From Metallyticus violacea (lineage: Eukaryota > Arthropoda > Insecta > Mantodea > Metallyticidae): a stretch of DNA of 64,000 nt. The stretch spans positions 160,615,501 to 160,679,500 of the forward strand of contig CM060833.1 in NCBI GenBank assembly GCA_030762175.1, read 5' to 3'. Shown in pieces: positions 45,750 through 56,739 of this stretch. The notes under the pieces are model-generated. The model worked only from the letters and a program-made list of their open reading frames with translations. It did no database searches and was not told where the DNA came from. Each line of letters opens with the position of its first letter. The first letter of the stretch is position 1. The position numbers and the translations under genes were made by a program.

Positions 45750-46630
45750 TAAAGTTCATGGAGATGTATGCATTACAAAACATGTTATTTCAATACACAA
45801 AATGAGTCCTTAGCTAAAATCAATATAGGAATTATAACAATTGAGCAGTATACACCTGTGCAGTATCTTGTAAAACATGGCTGCCCCACTATTGAATTTG
45901 ATAATGAAAGAGCAACAAACTTATATGTTTTTTGCAGTCAGAGGGAGTGAAACCATATGAAGTCTATAGGAAAATGAAGGTTCAGAATGGAAACAGTTGT
46001 TTGATCTCAGATATAGGAAAGTGTATGGCAGATAAGTCTTCAAGACAACTGCAAAGTACGGGGCAGATAGTTTGGCAGCAGCACATGAACTGTCATGTGA
46101 AGAAGTTCCTTATCTTAATTATTTTGTAACAAGAAACAAGTCTTGGTTGCACCATTATGAATCAAAGAGAAAGAGACAGTTGAAAGGAAGCACTTATGTC
46201 TCAAAATAAGAAAATATTCAAAACACATCCGGTAAAGTCAAGTTCTGGGATGTCAGTTGGATTATAGTGGTCCACTCCTAGGAAAAGGGCTACACCAAAG
46301 CATGCATAATTGCAAGTACATTGAGTAAAAAAATGGATATGAGTTTTGAGGTATTGAAACATCCACCATATATTCCAGATTTGACACCATCAAACTTTCA
46401 CTTGTTTGGACCTTTGAAAGAACATTTATATGACTAGAAGCTTGCATATGATTAGGTAATGGTAGGAGTGTAAAGTTGATTAAAGGCCACACCAAAAGCT
46501 TTTTTTCCTTGAGAAAATGTGCAAATTTGTTGGCACATACACAAGTAATGTTTTAAAGTGGAATGACTAATATTTAATAAGACAGAAAAATTAATAAGTA
46601 CCCTTGTAAAAAAGTTATAAAATTTATATT
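45750..46630 (+). mobile_element. mariner relic B
   Basis: N-terminal GVKPYEVYRKMKVQNGNSCL (about 45945-46005) resembles the mariner helix-turn-helix region. WLHHYES-like (about 46147-46170) marks the first catalytic segment. HPPYIPDLTPSNFHLFGPLK (about 46360-46420) is the third. The middle part is deleted or scrambled. Confidence 0.75.
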
Positions 46631-46749
46631 ATTTTATGATTTTCCGTGAGCAGCCCTTTGATAAGAAAATAAGGAACATATGACTTTTATGTATGTACTA
46701 ATTTGAATGTTCAGTTCAGTACAGATAACTAATGCTTCATTTTCTTCAG

Positions 46750-46845
46750 GTCAGACTGCTCTTCACAGTTTCTATTAGACACAGATCTAGAAGGAGCAAT
46801 CTATGTGGACATAACTGGTGTGATGAAACAGGAAAAACTAGTGGG
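46750..46845 (+). CDS. FANCD2: FANCD2 exon H
   Basis: Follows TTTTCTTCAG and ends GTGGG before GTAAGC. It encodes SDCSSQFLLDTDLEGAIYVD, then ITGVMKQEKLVG, aligning with human [20 protein letters not shown] (about 680-711). Phase 2 in and phase 2 out fit exons G and I. Conservation is modest; phase and splice sites add weight. Confidence 0.85.
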
Positions 46846-47710
46846 GTAAGCTATAGTTATTTTTCATACTTACATCAACTCATTTCATAAAATATTATGT
46901 TTCCAATATTGAATTTGAAAAAAAATCCACTATAAAAGAAGCATATAAAAGAGCCATGATTGTTAGTCCTGAGATGTCTTCCAAAGTATCTCTTAGCTCA
47001 TCACACTATTCGCTTGAATAGTATGAGGGTAGTTAGGAAAATAAATTTTGTGAATATGTTATGTCCAGGATATTTATTGAGGAAATCAAAATACAATAAC
47101 AATAGAAAAGAGACATCACTCGTTTACTTTTCCACATAGTTTCCATGAAAATTAAGACCTTATCATACCTTGTGTTTTTAAAATCCATTCTCATAGAACT
47201 TTGTGACTTGTGCCCAGAGGAAAGCAGAAACAGCTCATTCCACATTGTCATTACTGCTGTAATGGTGTCCAAACAGCTTTCAAGTTTAGAACAAGTGGAA
47301 GGTACTAGGCTCAGGATAGTGGCTTTATGAGGGATAAACATGCTTTCCCAACTGATCTCCACAGAAGAGCTGCTGTTGTTGCCGCTATGTGGGGTGTTGC
47401 ATTGTAATGAAGAAACACAACACCCATTGACTTCCATCGAATAGCATGTTCAACCTGCTGAGTATGCTGCAATATTGTTGGGCATTCACGTCCCTGCTCA
47501 AAGAAAGTCAAACAAAAGAACTCCTTTTTCTTTCCAAAACACAGTCAACATGACCTTGCTCACAGACCAAGTCACTTTGAACTTCTTCTTGACTGGGGAG
47601 CTTGAATGTTCTATGTAGGTACACTTTGTCTCCGAAGTATAGTGGTGATTCCAACTCTCGTCCCACATCACAATGCAGAATAAAAATTTATTGCCTTCCT
47701 ATTCATAATG

Positions 47711-47760
47711 CACTGATGACCTGAGATGTTAAAGAGCATCCATAAATAAATCAAATAAAT
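47711..47760 (+). mobile_element. SINE2 tail-only insertion (50 bp)
   Basis: ACTGATGACCTGAGATGTTA ... AAATAAATCAAATAAAT between exact 12-bp copies of CTATTCATAATG (47699-47710 and 47761-47772). Confidence 0.92.
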
Positions 47761-47830
47761 CTATTCATAATGAAGGAGATGTTGCAGACGTATGCCCATT
47801 TTTGAGACATGTGTTAGGATGTCAACTGTC

Positions 47831-47888
47831 ACCGCCTGTGGTGCCTCAGTAGTGAAAACGGGCGTTAAACACTACTCAAAAAAAAAAA
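47831..47888 (+). mobile_element. SINE1 tail-only insertion (58 bp)
   Basis: ACCGCCTGTGGTGCCTCAGT ... GGGCGTTAAACACTACTC plus poly-A, between exact 12-bp copies of ATGTCAACTGTC (47819-47830 and 47889-47900). Confidence 0.92.
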
Positions 47889-48573
47889 ATGTCAACTGTC
47901 GAGGTACCCACTATGCTGCCACTTTGCAGTAGTTGAGGATGGCCCTAATGATGTGCACTGAGGCACTTCCAATAATCAGTGCTGAGGCAACACCACTCAT
48001 AGTAACCCACTGGTCAGCGATAATAACATTCACATGTTGTACATTCATCTCTGTAGTCGGTGTCGCTGGGCATCCAGGCCACTGTTTGTCTGCCACACTC
48101 TCATGCCTGTCATGGTACATGTCAACTATCCTACCAAAGTTAATAATTCATTTCTGTTGTGCTTTCAGCATTTTGGTTAACGAAAGCACTAAGCAAGCAA
48201 ATGATTTATGCTTAATTATGTCTATGTTCGTTGCATCTATAATGATTTATTTCAATAATGTCATTAGGAACTATTTCCTTTGACATCAGGTATGGATCAT
48301 ACACCTAGAAAGCTGAGTATGAATTTCTGCACAATTCATGTCATGTGCCCATTCATAGTGAACAACCAACCTAACCTGCTTTTTCATCCAGTTCTGTAGT
48401 ATATGTCTGCCAGCCATTGTGGCACAAGTTCTTATGGTGTGGGTGCACATTTCATAGACATTGCTTGCTTCAGCCTGATTCTTTGTTTGCTTGCGATCAC
48501 ATGAATGTAGTGAAACAGAAAAATGTCCTTGAAATGTAGATGGTACAATTTTCTCCTGCTTACAGTATTTCTG

Positions 48574-48577
<4 letters not shown>

Positions 48578-48606
<29 letters not shown>
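48578..48606 (+). repeat. (TA)n microsatellite
   Basis: About 14 TA units. Confidence 0.95.
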
Positions 48607-48610
<4 letters not shown>

Positions 48611-48648
48611 GAAAAATAAAAATAAAGAAACACTATTAACAATGTAAC

Positions 48649-48812
48649 AGATTAACACTAATAATAAAAGTAGATAAAGATAAAACACAGAGAAAGAGTC
48701 ACACTTGAAATTGCTATATTGAAGAACTCGCAGTAGTTCGAAATATAGCAATTTCAAGTGTGACTCTTTCTCTGTGTTTTATCTTTATCTACTTTTATTA
48801 TTAGTGTTAATT
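48649..48812. repeat. Foldback element, arms ~77 bp
   Basis: TTAACACTAATAATAAAAGT...GCTATATT and AATATAGC...ACTTTTATTATTAGTGTTAA are near-perfect reverse complements. The centre GAAGAACTCGCAGTAGTTCG makes a further small hairpin followed by GAAA. Confidence 0.9.
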
Positions 48813-48819
48813 TATATAT

Positions 48820-50000
48820 ACCCAAAATTTATTTTCCAAACTGCTCATATATTAAGTGCACCAGATATTCTGCTCTATAGAAAGCATTTTACTATATCGA
48901 TGATAATGCTTGTGGATTTACAACATTAAAAAGGCGGCTCCTACAAGCAATTTGTTTTCCAAACAGTATTTTAGATCCTTTCTTGCTGGTTTTAATTTTC
49001 ATCTTTCATTTTCTGCAGCTCCTAACAATAATGGAATTTTTTTTTCAACATTGCAATCATGTGTTTTTAGAATGGAGTATGTATCCATGCTTTATCCCAA
49101 ATTACAGTAATAGCTTTGCAGTTTCAGTTACACTTTCTTGAACAGTTTACTTTCAAATCAGATGAAAATGGAAAATATAAACAGTTACTGCTTGCTTATT
49201 TCAAGGTTTTCTTCTATGTGATAAAGTTCTTACTAACCAAACAGTTGCCATTTTACAGGTAGGAGGTCTAAGCAATGACTTGGTCATTTCTTCATAGAAA
49301 TAAAGAAAAATACTCCAAAAAATAAAGAAATAAAAATTATTAAATCTCTGCAGTTGTCTTTAGTTAATTCTTTGGTGTTTTGGCAGAATGCAGTACAAAA
49401 CTAACAAACTTGGAGCATGTTGTAAATTCTTATTAGTCAGGTTCTCTTGAGTCTGTCACAACTACCTATGGGAGGAGATACTTGACTGAAATGCACTTTT
49501 TATTGTCTAATGACAACCGAACACACATGTGACTACTTATGTATGTAGTTTAGGCCATAGATTGTTCCATAAGTTGTGGAATGTTTGGATCATTATTTTT
49601 CAGTTCTTGGTAATTATTAAACACGTTATTAAAAACTAACATATATATTTTTTTTCTCTCTCCATAATGGAATAACTTTAAAATATGCCAATCTAGTTTC
49701 CTAAAAGTTAAAAAGAAATCCCACTGTAACATACAATTTTCAGTTCTGAGAATAACTTTGTATTCTTGTATGCATAGAAGTGGATTTGCCAAAACAAAAT
49801 TCACATAAGATGTTCCCGCAATTCTATGTGCACTGTCCATTGGTTTCGTATTAATCTGACATTGTATGAGATGCAGTCTAAAAGCAGTGCACAGATGTCT
49901 CTATGACTTTATAACAGTTGCTATGACAATACTTGCACTTCTAGGTGGAGATAGTGACCTATAGTATCAAGTATACAACAGTAACTTTTGCTGATTCTGT
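48820..50000. other. Intron 8 interior: nothing recognised
   Basis: AT-rich, with a 96-codon minus-strand open frame (49840-49550) of no recognisable family. Confidence 0.45.
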
Positions 50001-50004
50001 ATAT

Positions 50005-51268
50005 ACAAGGATAGTTCTAAAAGTTCTCAGCCAGACTCAGATATGTTGTGCAGATGGCCAAATTACTATGATAGTTGTAAAATATGATCCTTAGATGGCC
50101 TTAAAGTTTCAGACATATAAGTGTAGTCACTTGTTTGTGATGATCGTGTAAACAAACTAGTATTAATATTTCTACAAAATGGATAAAACTGAAATATGAG
50201 CTGTGATAAAGTACTTTGTTTCAAAGGGTTTAACCCCAACAGAAATACAAAATAAGAAATAAGTTAGATTCTACATTAAAGGATTCTTCCCCTTTGTTTT
50301 CAACATTTAAAAAGTGGGATGCTTTTAAGCCTAGTTGTACATCCATATCAGATGATGAATGTCCAGAGCATCGCAAAACAGCTACAACTGATGAAATTGT
50401 GCAAAAATCCCTAATAATCTACTCAATGATTTCTGATTAAAGGTATGCAAGTTGGCTGACATTGCACAGATCTCAATAGGCATTGTCCACTACATTTTAC
50501 ACCAAGTTTTGGATATGAGAAAGCTTTCGGCTCAAAGGGTGCTGCATTTGTGAACAATGTACCAAAAATGCATTTGAATGAACAAGAATATTTAGACTTC
50601 TTTAAGTGGAATTCAGTAAATTTCTGTGATGTTTCGTAACATTAGATGAAATGTGGATTCATCACTACACCCCAGAGATGAAGGAACAGTCCAAACAGTG
50701 GGTGGAAAATGCACCAAAGAAAACAAAAGCAGTTCCATCTGCAGGAAAAGACATGGCTACAGTTTTCTGGGTTTCTCATGGTGTAATGCTCATATACTAC
50801 TTCCAGAAGGGCAAAACAATTACCAGGAAGTATTACGCTTCACTACTGGACCAACTGAAGGATGCTATTCTGAGTAAAGGTCCACACCTTGAAAAAGACA
50901 GAGTTCTCTTTCATCATGATAATGTCCCTTCATACATGTCAGGGATTGTTGCTGCAAAACTGCATGACCTTTGCTTCCAAGCACTTCTAAATTTATCATG
51001 TTCGCAGGATTAGGTACTCAGCGATTACTTTTTGTTCCCAAACTTGAAGAAATAGCTGGATGGATGAAGATTCTTATCAAATGAAAGGTTGAAGTTGAGA
51101 TAGATGCTTATTTGTAACAGTTGGACAAATCTTATTGTACTGAGATATTAAAAAGCTGAAGTCATTGGACTAAATGTATTGATTTACAAGGTGGCTATGT
51201 TTAAAAAAAAACAAACTTTAAATCTTGATTTTCTTAGTCAGGCTGAGCACCTTTTGAATAGCATTTGT
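50005..51268 (+). mobile_element. mariner D, with terminal inverted repeats
   Basis: The termini pair: ACAAGGATAGTTCTAAAAGT-CTCAGCC (50005-50032) against the complement of 51240-51268 (ACAAATGCTATTCAAAAGGT-CTCAGCC). Length ~1.26 kb fits mariners. Inside: MDKTE start (50178), DDECPEHRKTATTDEIVQKS (about 50352-50410), first catalytic segment VTLDEMWIHHYTPEMKEQSK (50637-50696), second HHDNVPSYMSGIVAAKL (50914-50964), then FVPKLEE...AGWMK (about 51030-51070) and a C-terminal WTKCIDLQGGYV-like end (about 51165-51200). A 120-codon frame (50651-51013) remains open; other parts are shifted. Confidence 0.9.
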
Positions 51269-51702
51269 AATATATAGTATTCAATTAAAATGCATTTTCT
51301 TTATTATATTTGTTAGATATGAGGTTTAGGGTTATTCTTAAAGGTGTTTTGTTCAATGCTGTTTTGGCATTGTGTATAAACTCCATTCTCTGGAATCATT
51401 TCTCTGAACACCTAGCCACTGATTTCATTTTCCAGAACTGCAGCCAGTTACTCTTTGTAAACTGTGACTGCTTCTATGGTATGACCTTATTGATGGTTCT
51501 TCATATTTTGGGAAAAGGAAGGAGTCACATGTCATTTCAGGATTGGTAGGTGGAGGTATCAACAGTTTTACTTCTGTGCTTTAAAAATGTCAGTTTTTTT
51601 GTTTGACAGTAAGAGCAGAAATACTGTTATGGTGCAATAAAATGCCCTTAGCTTGACTCTATGCTAGAATTCATGAAATTAAACGAACATGACAGGATAA
51701 CT

Positions 51703-51944
51703 TTTTTAAAAAATTGAGTCGAAATTGTAACATACACACCACTAAAATTCAATAAAATGGAAGACTAGTTTCGGGAGCCATCGCTCCTATTGTCAGTTCC
51801 TGGTCGACTGCCGGCCTCGCTGTTTGTGGTAGATTGGCAGTCGACCAGGAACTGACAATAGGAGCGATGGCTCCTGAAACTAGTCTTCCATTTTATTGAA
51901 TTTTAGCGGTGTGTATGTTACAATCTCGACTCAATTTTTTTAAA
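51703..51944. repeat. Family-D foldback with hammerhead-like arms
   Basis: Arms of ~110 bp (51703-51812 and 51835-51944) are almost perfect reverse complements, including TTCAATAAAATGGAAGACTA and TCCTGGTCGACTGCC. A ~22-bp centre. No clear target-site duplication. Confidence 0.9.
51852..51887 (+). ncRNA. Hammerhead-like motif H5
   Basis: CTGACAA (51852-51858; the consensus would be CTGANGA), T, then AGGAGC and GCTCCT forming a perfect six-pair hairpin around GATG. GAAAC and TAGTC follow. The left arm carries the same motif on the minus strand (51796-51759). Confidence 0.45.
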
Positions 51945-52029
51945 ATGTTAATATTTGACATCACTGTTACAAAAGTTCACTATATTTCATACAATTCAAA
52001 ATAACTGTTTTCTGATTTTCTAGAGCAAT

Positions 52030-52430
52030 GGGCAGTAGATGGCCACTTGCTGAAAAGAATGTGTAAACATTATCTTTCTTTCCAGTGGTTCATACCCTTT
52101 TTGACTTTCTTGGATGGCTGGTCTTCAGGGAAGACTCAAATGAAAGATTGGGCTTTGTAACAGATCATTGGTAGATCAAATTTTCATCACCCACGACAAT
52201 GTCAGATATACACCAAAACCATTGTTGAATCCTTGAAGCATTTCTGGCATGGTTCTACCCTGCATATTTTCTGCCTTTTTGCTACTGTGGAACATTCATT
52301 CCCCACTTGTACGCATTCATAAAGAATGGTAGGAACACTTAGCAAATTTATTCTTACAGACAGCTCTAAATCCTTATAATGCAGTCTTGGATCGTCTCTG
52401 ATCATTTGTTCCATATGAGATGTTTTCTTT
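52030..52430 (-). mobile_element. mariner relic E (N-terminal half)
   Basis: Minus strand: MEQMIRDDPRLHYKDLELSV (52414-52355), then TILYECVQVG and a first catalytic remnant VGDENLIYQ (about 52195-52170). SVTKPNLSFESSLKTSHPRK follows in the same order as other mariners. No second half found. Confidence 0.65.
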
Positions 52431-52434
52431 TATC

Positions 52435-53140
52435 ACTACTGTTGTTATCTTGCTGATGCTTCCTCTCTTCATCTTTAAGAGGTTGTGGTCCTCCAAAATT
52501 TTCCAAACCAACGGAATACTTTAGCATGTTAAGGAGAATAGTCCCCAAAGCCTGGTATGGACACTCAAGTGACTGTCATTTAATCCACTTTTAAAATCGT
52601 ACAATACCATGATTGAAAATGTTATTAATCCACATAGATTAACTGGACATTTGCACCTCACAAACTTCAGGACCTTCACTGTGCAAACAGTAATGATTGA
52701 AAAGATTCTGTAACTTCCAATAATAAAAAAAAGAATAGATCATTTTCACACATTCCAAGATGTTTGTTATATTGAGATGGGTAAGAAATCTGATTTGCTA
52801 TCATTTAGTTCATTTTGCAAAAACATAGCCCTTTCCTGAAGCATAGGTTTTGTGAACAATTACTTTTTTTTCTCTAGGTGGATAAATTTAAAGAAATAAA
52901 GCTTATCTTGATATTTGATATTGTACTTTCATCATGGACTTTTATTCTTGTACTGCAAAATCTTTTGAACATTTGTGAGAATGGCTTTGTAGCTGTTTCA
53001 CCACCAATCTCCAACACTAGCATCATATTCTGCAGCAATCAAGTCTGCATGTCTTTTAAACACTTTTTGTACTGTTGTGGATGGCAATTGTATAATGTGT
53101 TTGTTTTGTTTGTTTGTTTTTTTTTTTTTTTTTACTATAG
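52435..53140. other. Intron 8, 3' end
   Basis: No recognised element. It ends with an 18-base T run (about 53116-53133) and TTTACTATAG, a strong polypyrimidine tract and acceptor for exon I. Confidence 0.5.
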
Positions 53141-53429
53141 GGCTAATGGACTTGAAAATGGACATCCAATATGTTTGATGGCACCTCTTTTTTTGCTGCT
53201 GCGAACTGCAAAGTTCAGCAATGATAATGGAGATTTGACAAGCATAGATGCTCTCTTGGGTTGTGGAGTAGCAATGCCAAATAATCTATCAGATCTGGTT
53301 GATGACTTCCCACTTTTGGAAAATGAAAAGCAAATATTTTTGCTGGACAGTCTTTTCTACTGCATAAATTGGTTCCGAGAATTAGTGAATGCTTTTGCAT
53401 ACCAGAAGAGTCCTGAATTACGCAGAAAG
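53141..53429 (+). CDS. FANCD2: FANCD2 exon I (289 bp)
   Basis: Follows TTTACTATAG; its first base completes glycine from exon H. It ends CGCAGAAAG before GTGAAT. It encodes ICLMAPLFLLLRTAKFSN, NGDLTSIDALLGCGVAMP and LFYCINWFRELVNAFAYQKS. These match human PLCLAPYFRLLRLC, GNLEEIDGLLDCPI and LTLNWFREIVNAFCQETS (about 711-811). The NWFRE-VNAF block is the most conserved stretch in the window and a hallmark of FANCD2. Confidence 0.96.
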
Positions 53430-54400
53430 GTGAATTCTAAATGTGTTTTTTAGAGAAAATTGCTCCTTTTTTTTTTTTATTTCTTTCTTTTCCTTACAGA
53501 ATATTTCATAAACTGAACCATAATAATAAATTGAGTTATATTTTTAAAGAAATAGTTCTGTGAATATCACAAGATATTATGCATAATATAAATTGATGAA
53601 CTGAATGTAAATCATGAAAAAATTTGTCACTTTAGGACTAATCAAACTGCAGAACACCATGCATCAACACAGTTGTTACTGCCTAATGATGAAAAATATC
53701 CTTTAAAATCCAAAAATACAGTTGCAGTATTATTGCTCTTAGTAAATCTTTCATTTTGATGCATTAGATTACAGAAATGAAAAGACGAAATATAATCACA
53801 AATATGTAGCTATTACACAAAATGCTGCCAGTCAGCCGCCTGCCAGACATATGAGCAGGCTATCTGCCCAAATCTCCACATAATCAATTTGCAATCTCCC
53901 TTCTCAAAGTCACATTTCAGTTGCCAAGTGAGCTCTACTACAAAGACAGTAACTTGAAGTTTTGCTTGCTACTTTAAATATTGAGCAATTTTAATTTGTT
54001 TGGCTACATTTGTCAACCCATAAGTTAATATTAGGGCAGAGAATATTTGCATATGATACTTAATGTGAAGACAGAATTAAGTAGGTAATTTATAGAGAAA
54101 TTTCCTGGTGTTTCAACTCCAAAAACAGATACTGATACAGGTACTGTAAAAAAAGGTGTTCTTAGATTTAAGGAAAAAGAATTAATAAACAAAAAAAAAA
54201 TGTCTAGCTTACAGGAATAAGCATGTTAAAACTCACAGATGTAAATCGTATGAGTTGTTATAATTGTGTTTTGTAGTATATTGCTGATCTGCAATAATTT
54301 TCTCTTAGGAGTTTTGGTTTAATTTATATGAAACATTAAACATGGTTATGTTTCCTACACTAATATTCAACATATTCACACTAACTCCACTTACATAACA
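53430..54400. other. Intron 9, 5' part: nothing recognised
   Basis: AT-rich; poly-T at 53468-53479. No repeat family seen before the motif at 54404. Confidence 0.5.
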
Positions 54401-54403
54401 CTA

Positions 54404-54438
54404 GTACATGTTTTGAAAGCCCTTGCTCTCATCATCAG
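54404..54438 (-). ncRNA. Hammerhead-like motif H11 (degenerate)
   Basis: Minus strand: CTGATGA (54438-54432), T, GAGAGC / GCTTTC hairpin, then CAAAACATGTAC where the family form is GAAACATGTAC. TAAGTGGAG-like sequence follows, as in families B and C. Confidence 0.4.
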
Positions 54439-54786
54439 CTGTTGACCAACTACTTGTATTGGTGGCTGTATCCCATTGTACTTTTGTAATGCGGTCTCTC
54501 TTGCATCTAATAGGATCCATGGGTGGAAATCAAAAGCCATTAAGTTTTTCTTATTTTTTAAGATGAAAATCTTTTCCCAAGTGGATAGCTCTATTGGGTT
54601 TTGAAGTTCTTTATGGTCCTCACAGTAGGCAGATGACCCTTATTGGGTTATAAATGGTTTCAACCTCATTAAACCTTTAAGTGGTCTGCAAATGAACTGA
54701 TGTATTGTGAGAAAAAAACTGATGCTAATTTTTCCTATGTTATGAAAGGCATAACCCCTGCATGGTTTTCTTGAACATCTCATTAC

Positions 54787-54946
54787 AACTTAACAAATTA
54801 TTATTGAGGAAATCATTCAAATTTCACTAATTTAGTTCCACTTACTTGGACATGTTTCAAAGGCAAGCGCCTTTGAAACATGTCCAAGTAAGTGGAACTA
54901 AATTAGTGAAATTTGAGTGATTTCCTCAATAATAATTTGTTAAGTT
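54787..54946. repeat. Family-C foldback, intact copy (160 bp)
   Basis: Almost perfect palindrome from AACTTAACAAATTATTATTG to its complement. The centre AAAGGC-AAGC-GCCTTT is followed by GAAACATGTCC on both strands. It is the best copy of the family also at 17188 and 32866. Confidence 0.95.
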
Positions 54947-55205
54947 ATACTATATTTCACTGTGAAAATTCCCGCAATTCAAAAACTATCTCATTACAAC
55001 TTCACAAAATATGTTTTGTCTTCTGCAGTCCAATTAATAGTGTCAGCACTGCTTCTGTGTTATCTGTATGGTTTGTGACTTTCAAAATCAAATGTACAGT
55101 GTGTGCCAAAAGTTTGTAACTATTATGGTGTCGCTAAGTAAATGCTTAAAAGCTTTAAATGTGCCAATCCATATTCTGTAATAATATAGTCAATATGAAA
55201 TGCAG

Positions 55206-55363
55206 GTTGTAATTCGTCTGCATGATGTGGTAACACTGCAGCAATTTTTAGTGAAGTGCCTTCGTCATGCAAGGATAATAGACTACAAACCACCAAGATG
55301 TCACTTCCATGTAGATGCCAAATGTCCACAGCAGGAAAAGACGAAGAAGCCAACAGAATCTAA
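55206..55363 (+). CDS. FANCD2: FANCD2 exon J
   Basis: Follows ATGAAATGCAG and ends GAATCTAA before GTAAGT. The product VVIRLHDVVTLQQFLVKCLR matches human VLTRLKHIVELQIILEKYL (about 812-830). A lysine-rich tail CPQQEKTKKPTESK follows, like the basic linker of the vertebrate protein. Phase 0 in and phase 2 out. Confidence 0.92.
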
Positions 55364-55927
55364 GTAAGTTGCACTGCAGCTCATGTATAAAGAATATATG
55401 GTATGATATATAGAACACAGATATAACTATTTATATATTTGTCCCATATATCCTGGTATAATTCCATTACATAGATATCAGTGTCACAAAGTAAAAAAAA
55501 ATGAAGTCAACCTTTTACAATATATGGTGAAATTGATTCTCTTCGTTTAGTTTTAGAAATTAGCTGGTTAAGACTTGTTGCTTTCAAGAATTTTTAATTG
55601 TATTGCACTTTAGAAGAATTAGATCATCTGCTAAATATGTTAAAGGAGGTTTTTAAATATTCAAACAAATAGTTTATATCATTGGTGGTCCATGCCAAGC
55701 CAAACTAAATGTTTGCAACCCACATCACTTCATTTTAAGTGGCGGATAGCAATCAAGATTCTTCATATCATAAAGCCATTGATTGGTAATACGTACACTG
55801 TAATTCTTTGCTGCTATGCTTTGTGAGCATAGTATAAGATGAATTTGGCTCAGCATGGCCACCCCTAGTTTAGATTAATGAATGAAGCAATTCAATTTCA
55901 AACTAAAAGCTTTTTGAATGATAACAG

Positions 55928-56138
55928 AAAAGGTGCAAAAGGAAGGAAAAGAAAGAAAGAAACGGCTCATACATCAGCTGCAAATGTAACAGAGGCAATA
56001 GCAGAAGAAATAATTCCATTAGTGACTCCACAAAAAGGAGAAATGGATTTAGCACAGTATAGAGGTTTCTTTCGTGAAATGAGCATGGATGTCTTTGTGC
56101 TGCTAGGAAACAAGCTGATCATTCAGCCAGAGGGTGAG
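55928..56138 (+). CDS. FANCD2: FANCD2 exon K
   Basis: Follows TGATAACAG and ends GAGGGTGAG before GTAAGC. It starts with a very basic run (GAKGRKRKKE), a possible nuclear localisation signal. YRGFFREMSMDVFVLLGNKL then matches human [20 protein letters not shown] (about 922-941). Its first base completes lysine from exon J. The linker between is much shorter than in the human protein. Confidence 0.93.
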
Positions 56139-56735
56139 GTAAGCATAAAGCATTCACCAAGTTATTTTTTACCTGTGTCCATAAATGAGTGCATAAATGG
56201 GACCAAGGTCATGCCATTTGTCTGTCATAATCACAGACTGTTCCTAGGAGCTGGCTGCATGAGAACAATCTCAGTTTGCAGTTTTGAGAGCAAGCATTAT
56301 TTCTGTCTTTGTGTTATAATTAGTTTGTAATGAAGCAATCTATTTCATTTCTTTATTTGCCCAAAGTATACATATACAAGTGGCATCGTCAATACAAGTA
56401 TAAAATTCGAAACAAATTTGTTAAAAATATTTTAAATAGAAAAAGATTTCCAGTAAAAATATCAAGTTTTGTTTTTAATTCATCCTGAACAGACATTCGG
56501 CATATGCCATATAAAACTTAATAAAGCTTAAAATAATAATAATTAAAATACCTATTTTACATATATACATGAGTTATTTCACATTTTGAGAGCATAGATA
56601 TCTACTATTTTGTATTAACTGAATAAAATTCCACCTTTAATGAGTAATTATTAATTTCTCTTAGTTGTAAGGTATCCCCAAATTTATTTTTTATATCCAT
56701 TTGACAGTAGATTGTAGAAAATTACTTCCTTTTTT
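56139..56735. other. Intron 11, 5' part: nothing recognised
   Basis: AT-rich intron sequence. Confidence 0.5.
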
Positions 56736-56739
56736 ATTA

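Larger units (their letters stand above)
47030..48545 (-). mobile_element. mariner relic C with two tail-only SINE insertions
   Basis: Read on the minus strand: an N-terminal segment MAGRHILQNWMKKQVRLVVH (about 48420-48365); then SVADKQWPGCPATPTTEMNV (48096-48040) and DQWVTMSGVASAL; then VFLHYNATPHIAATTAALLW (about 47420-47365), where the second catalytic Asp (HDN) has become HYN; and a C-terminal tail NTRYDKVLIFMETMW (about 47170-47130). Insertions at 47711-47760 and 47831-47888 interrupt it. Confidence 0.8.

Noticed and set aside
48286..48642. 118-codon minus-strand open frame
   Set aside because: It joins a mariner remnant to a translated (TA)n tract; no independent gene.
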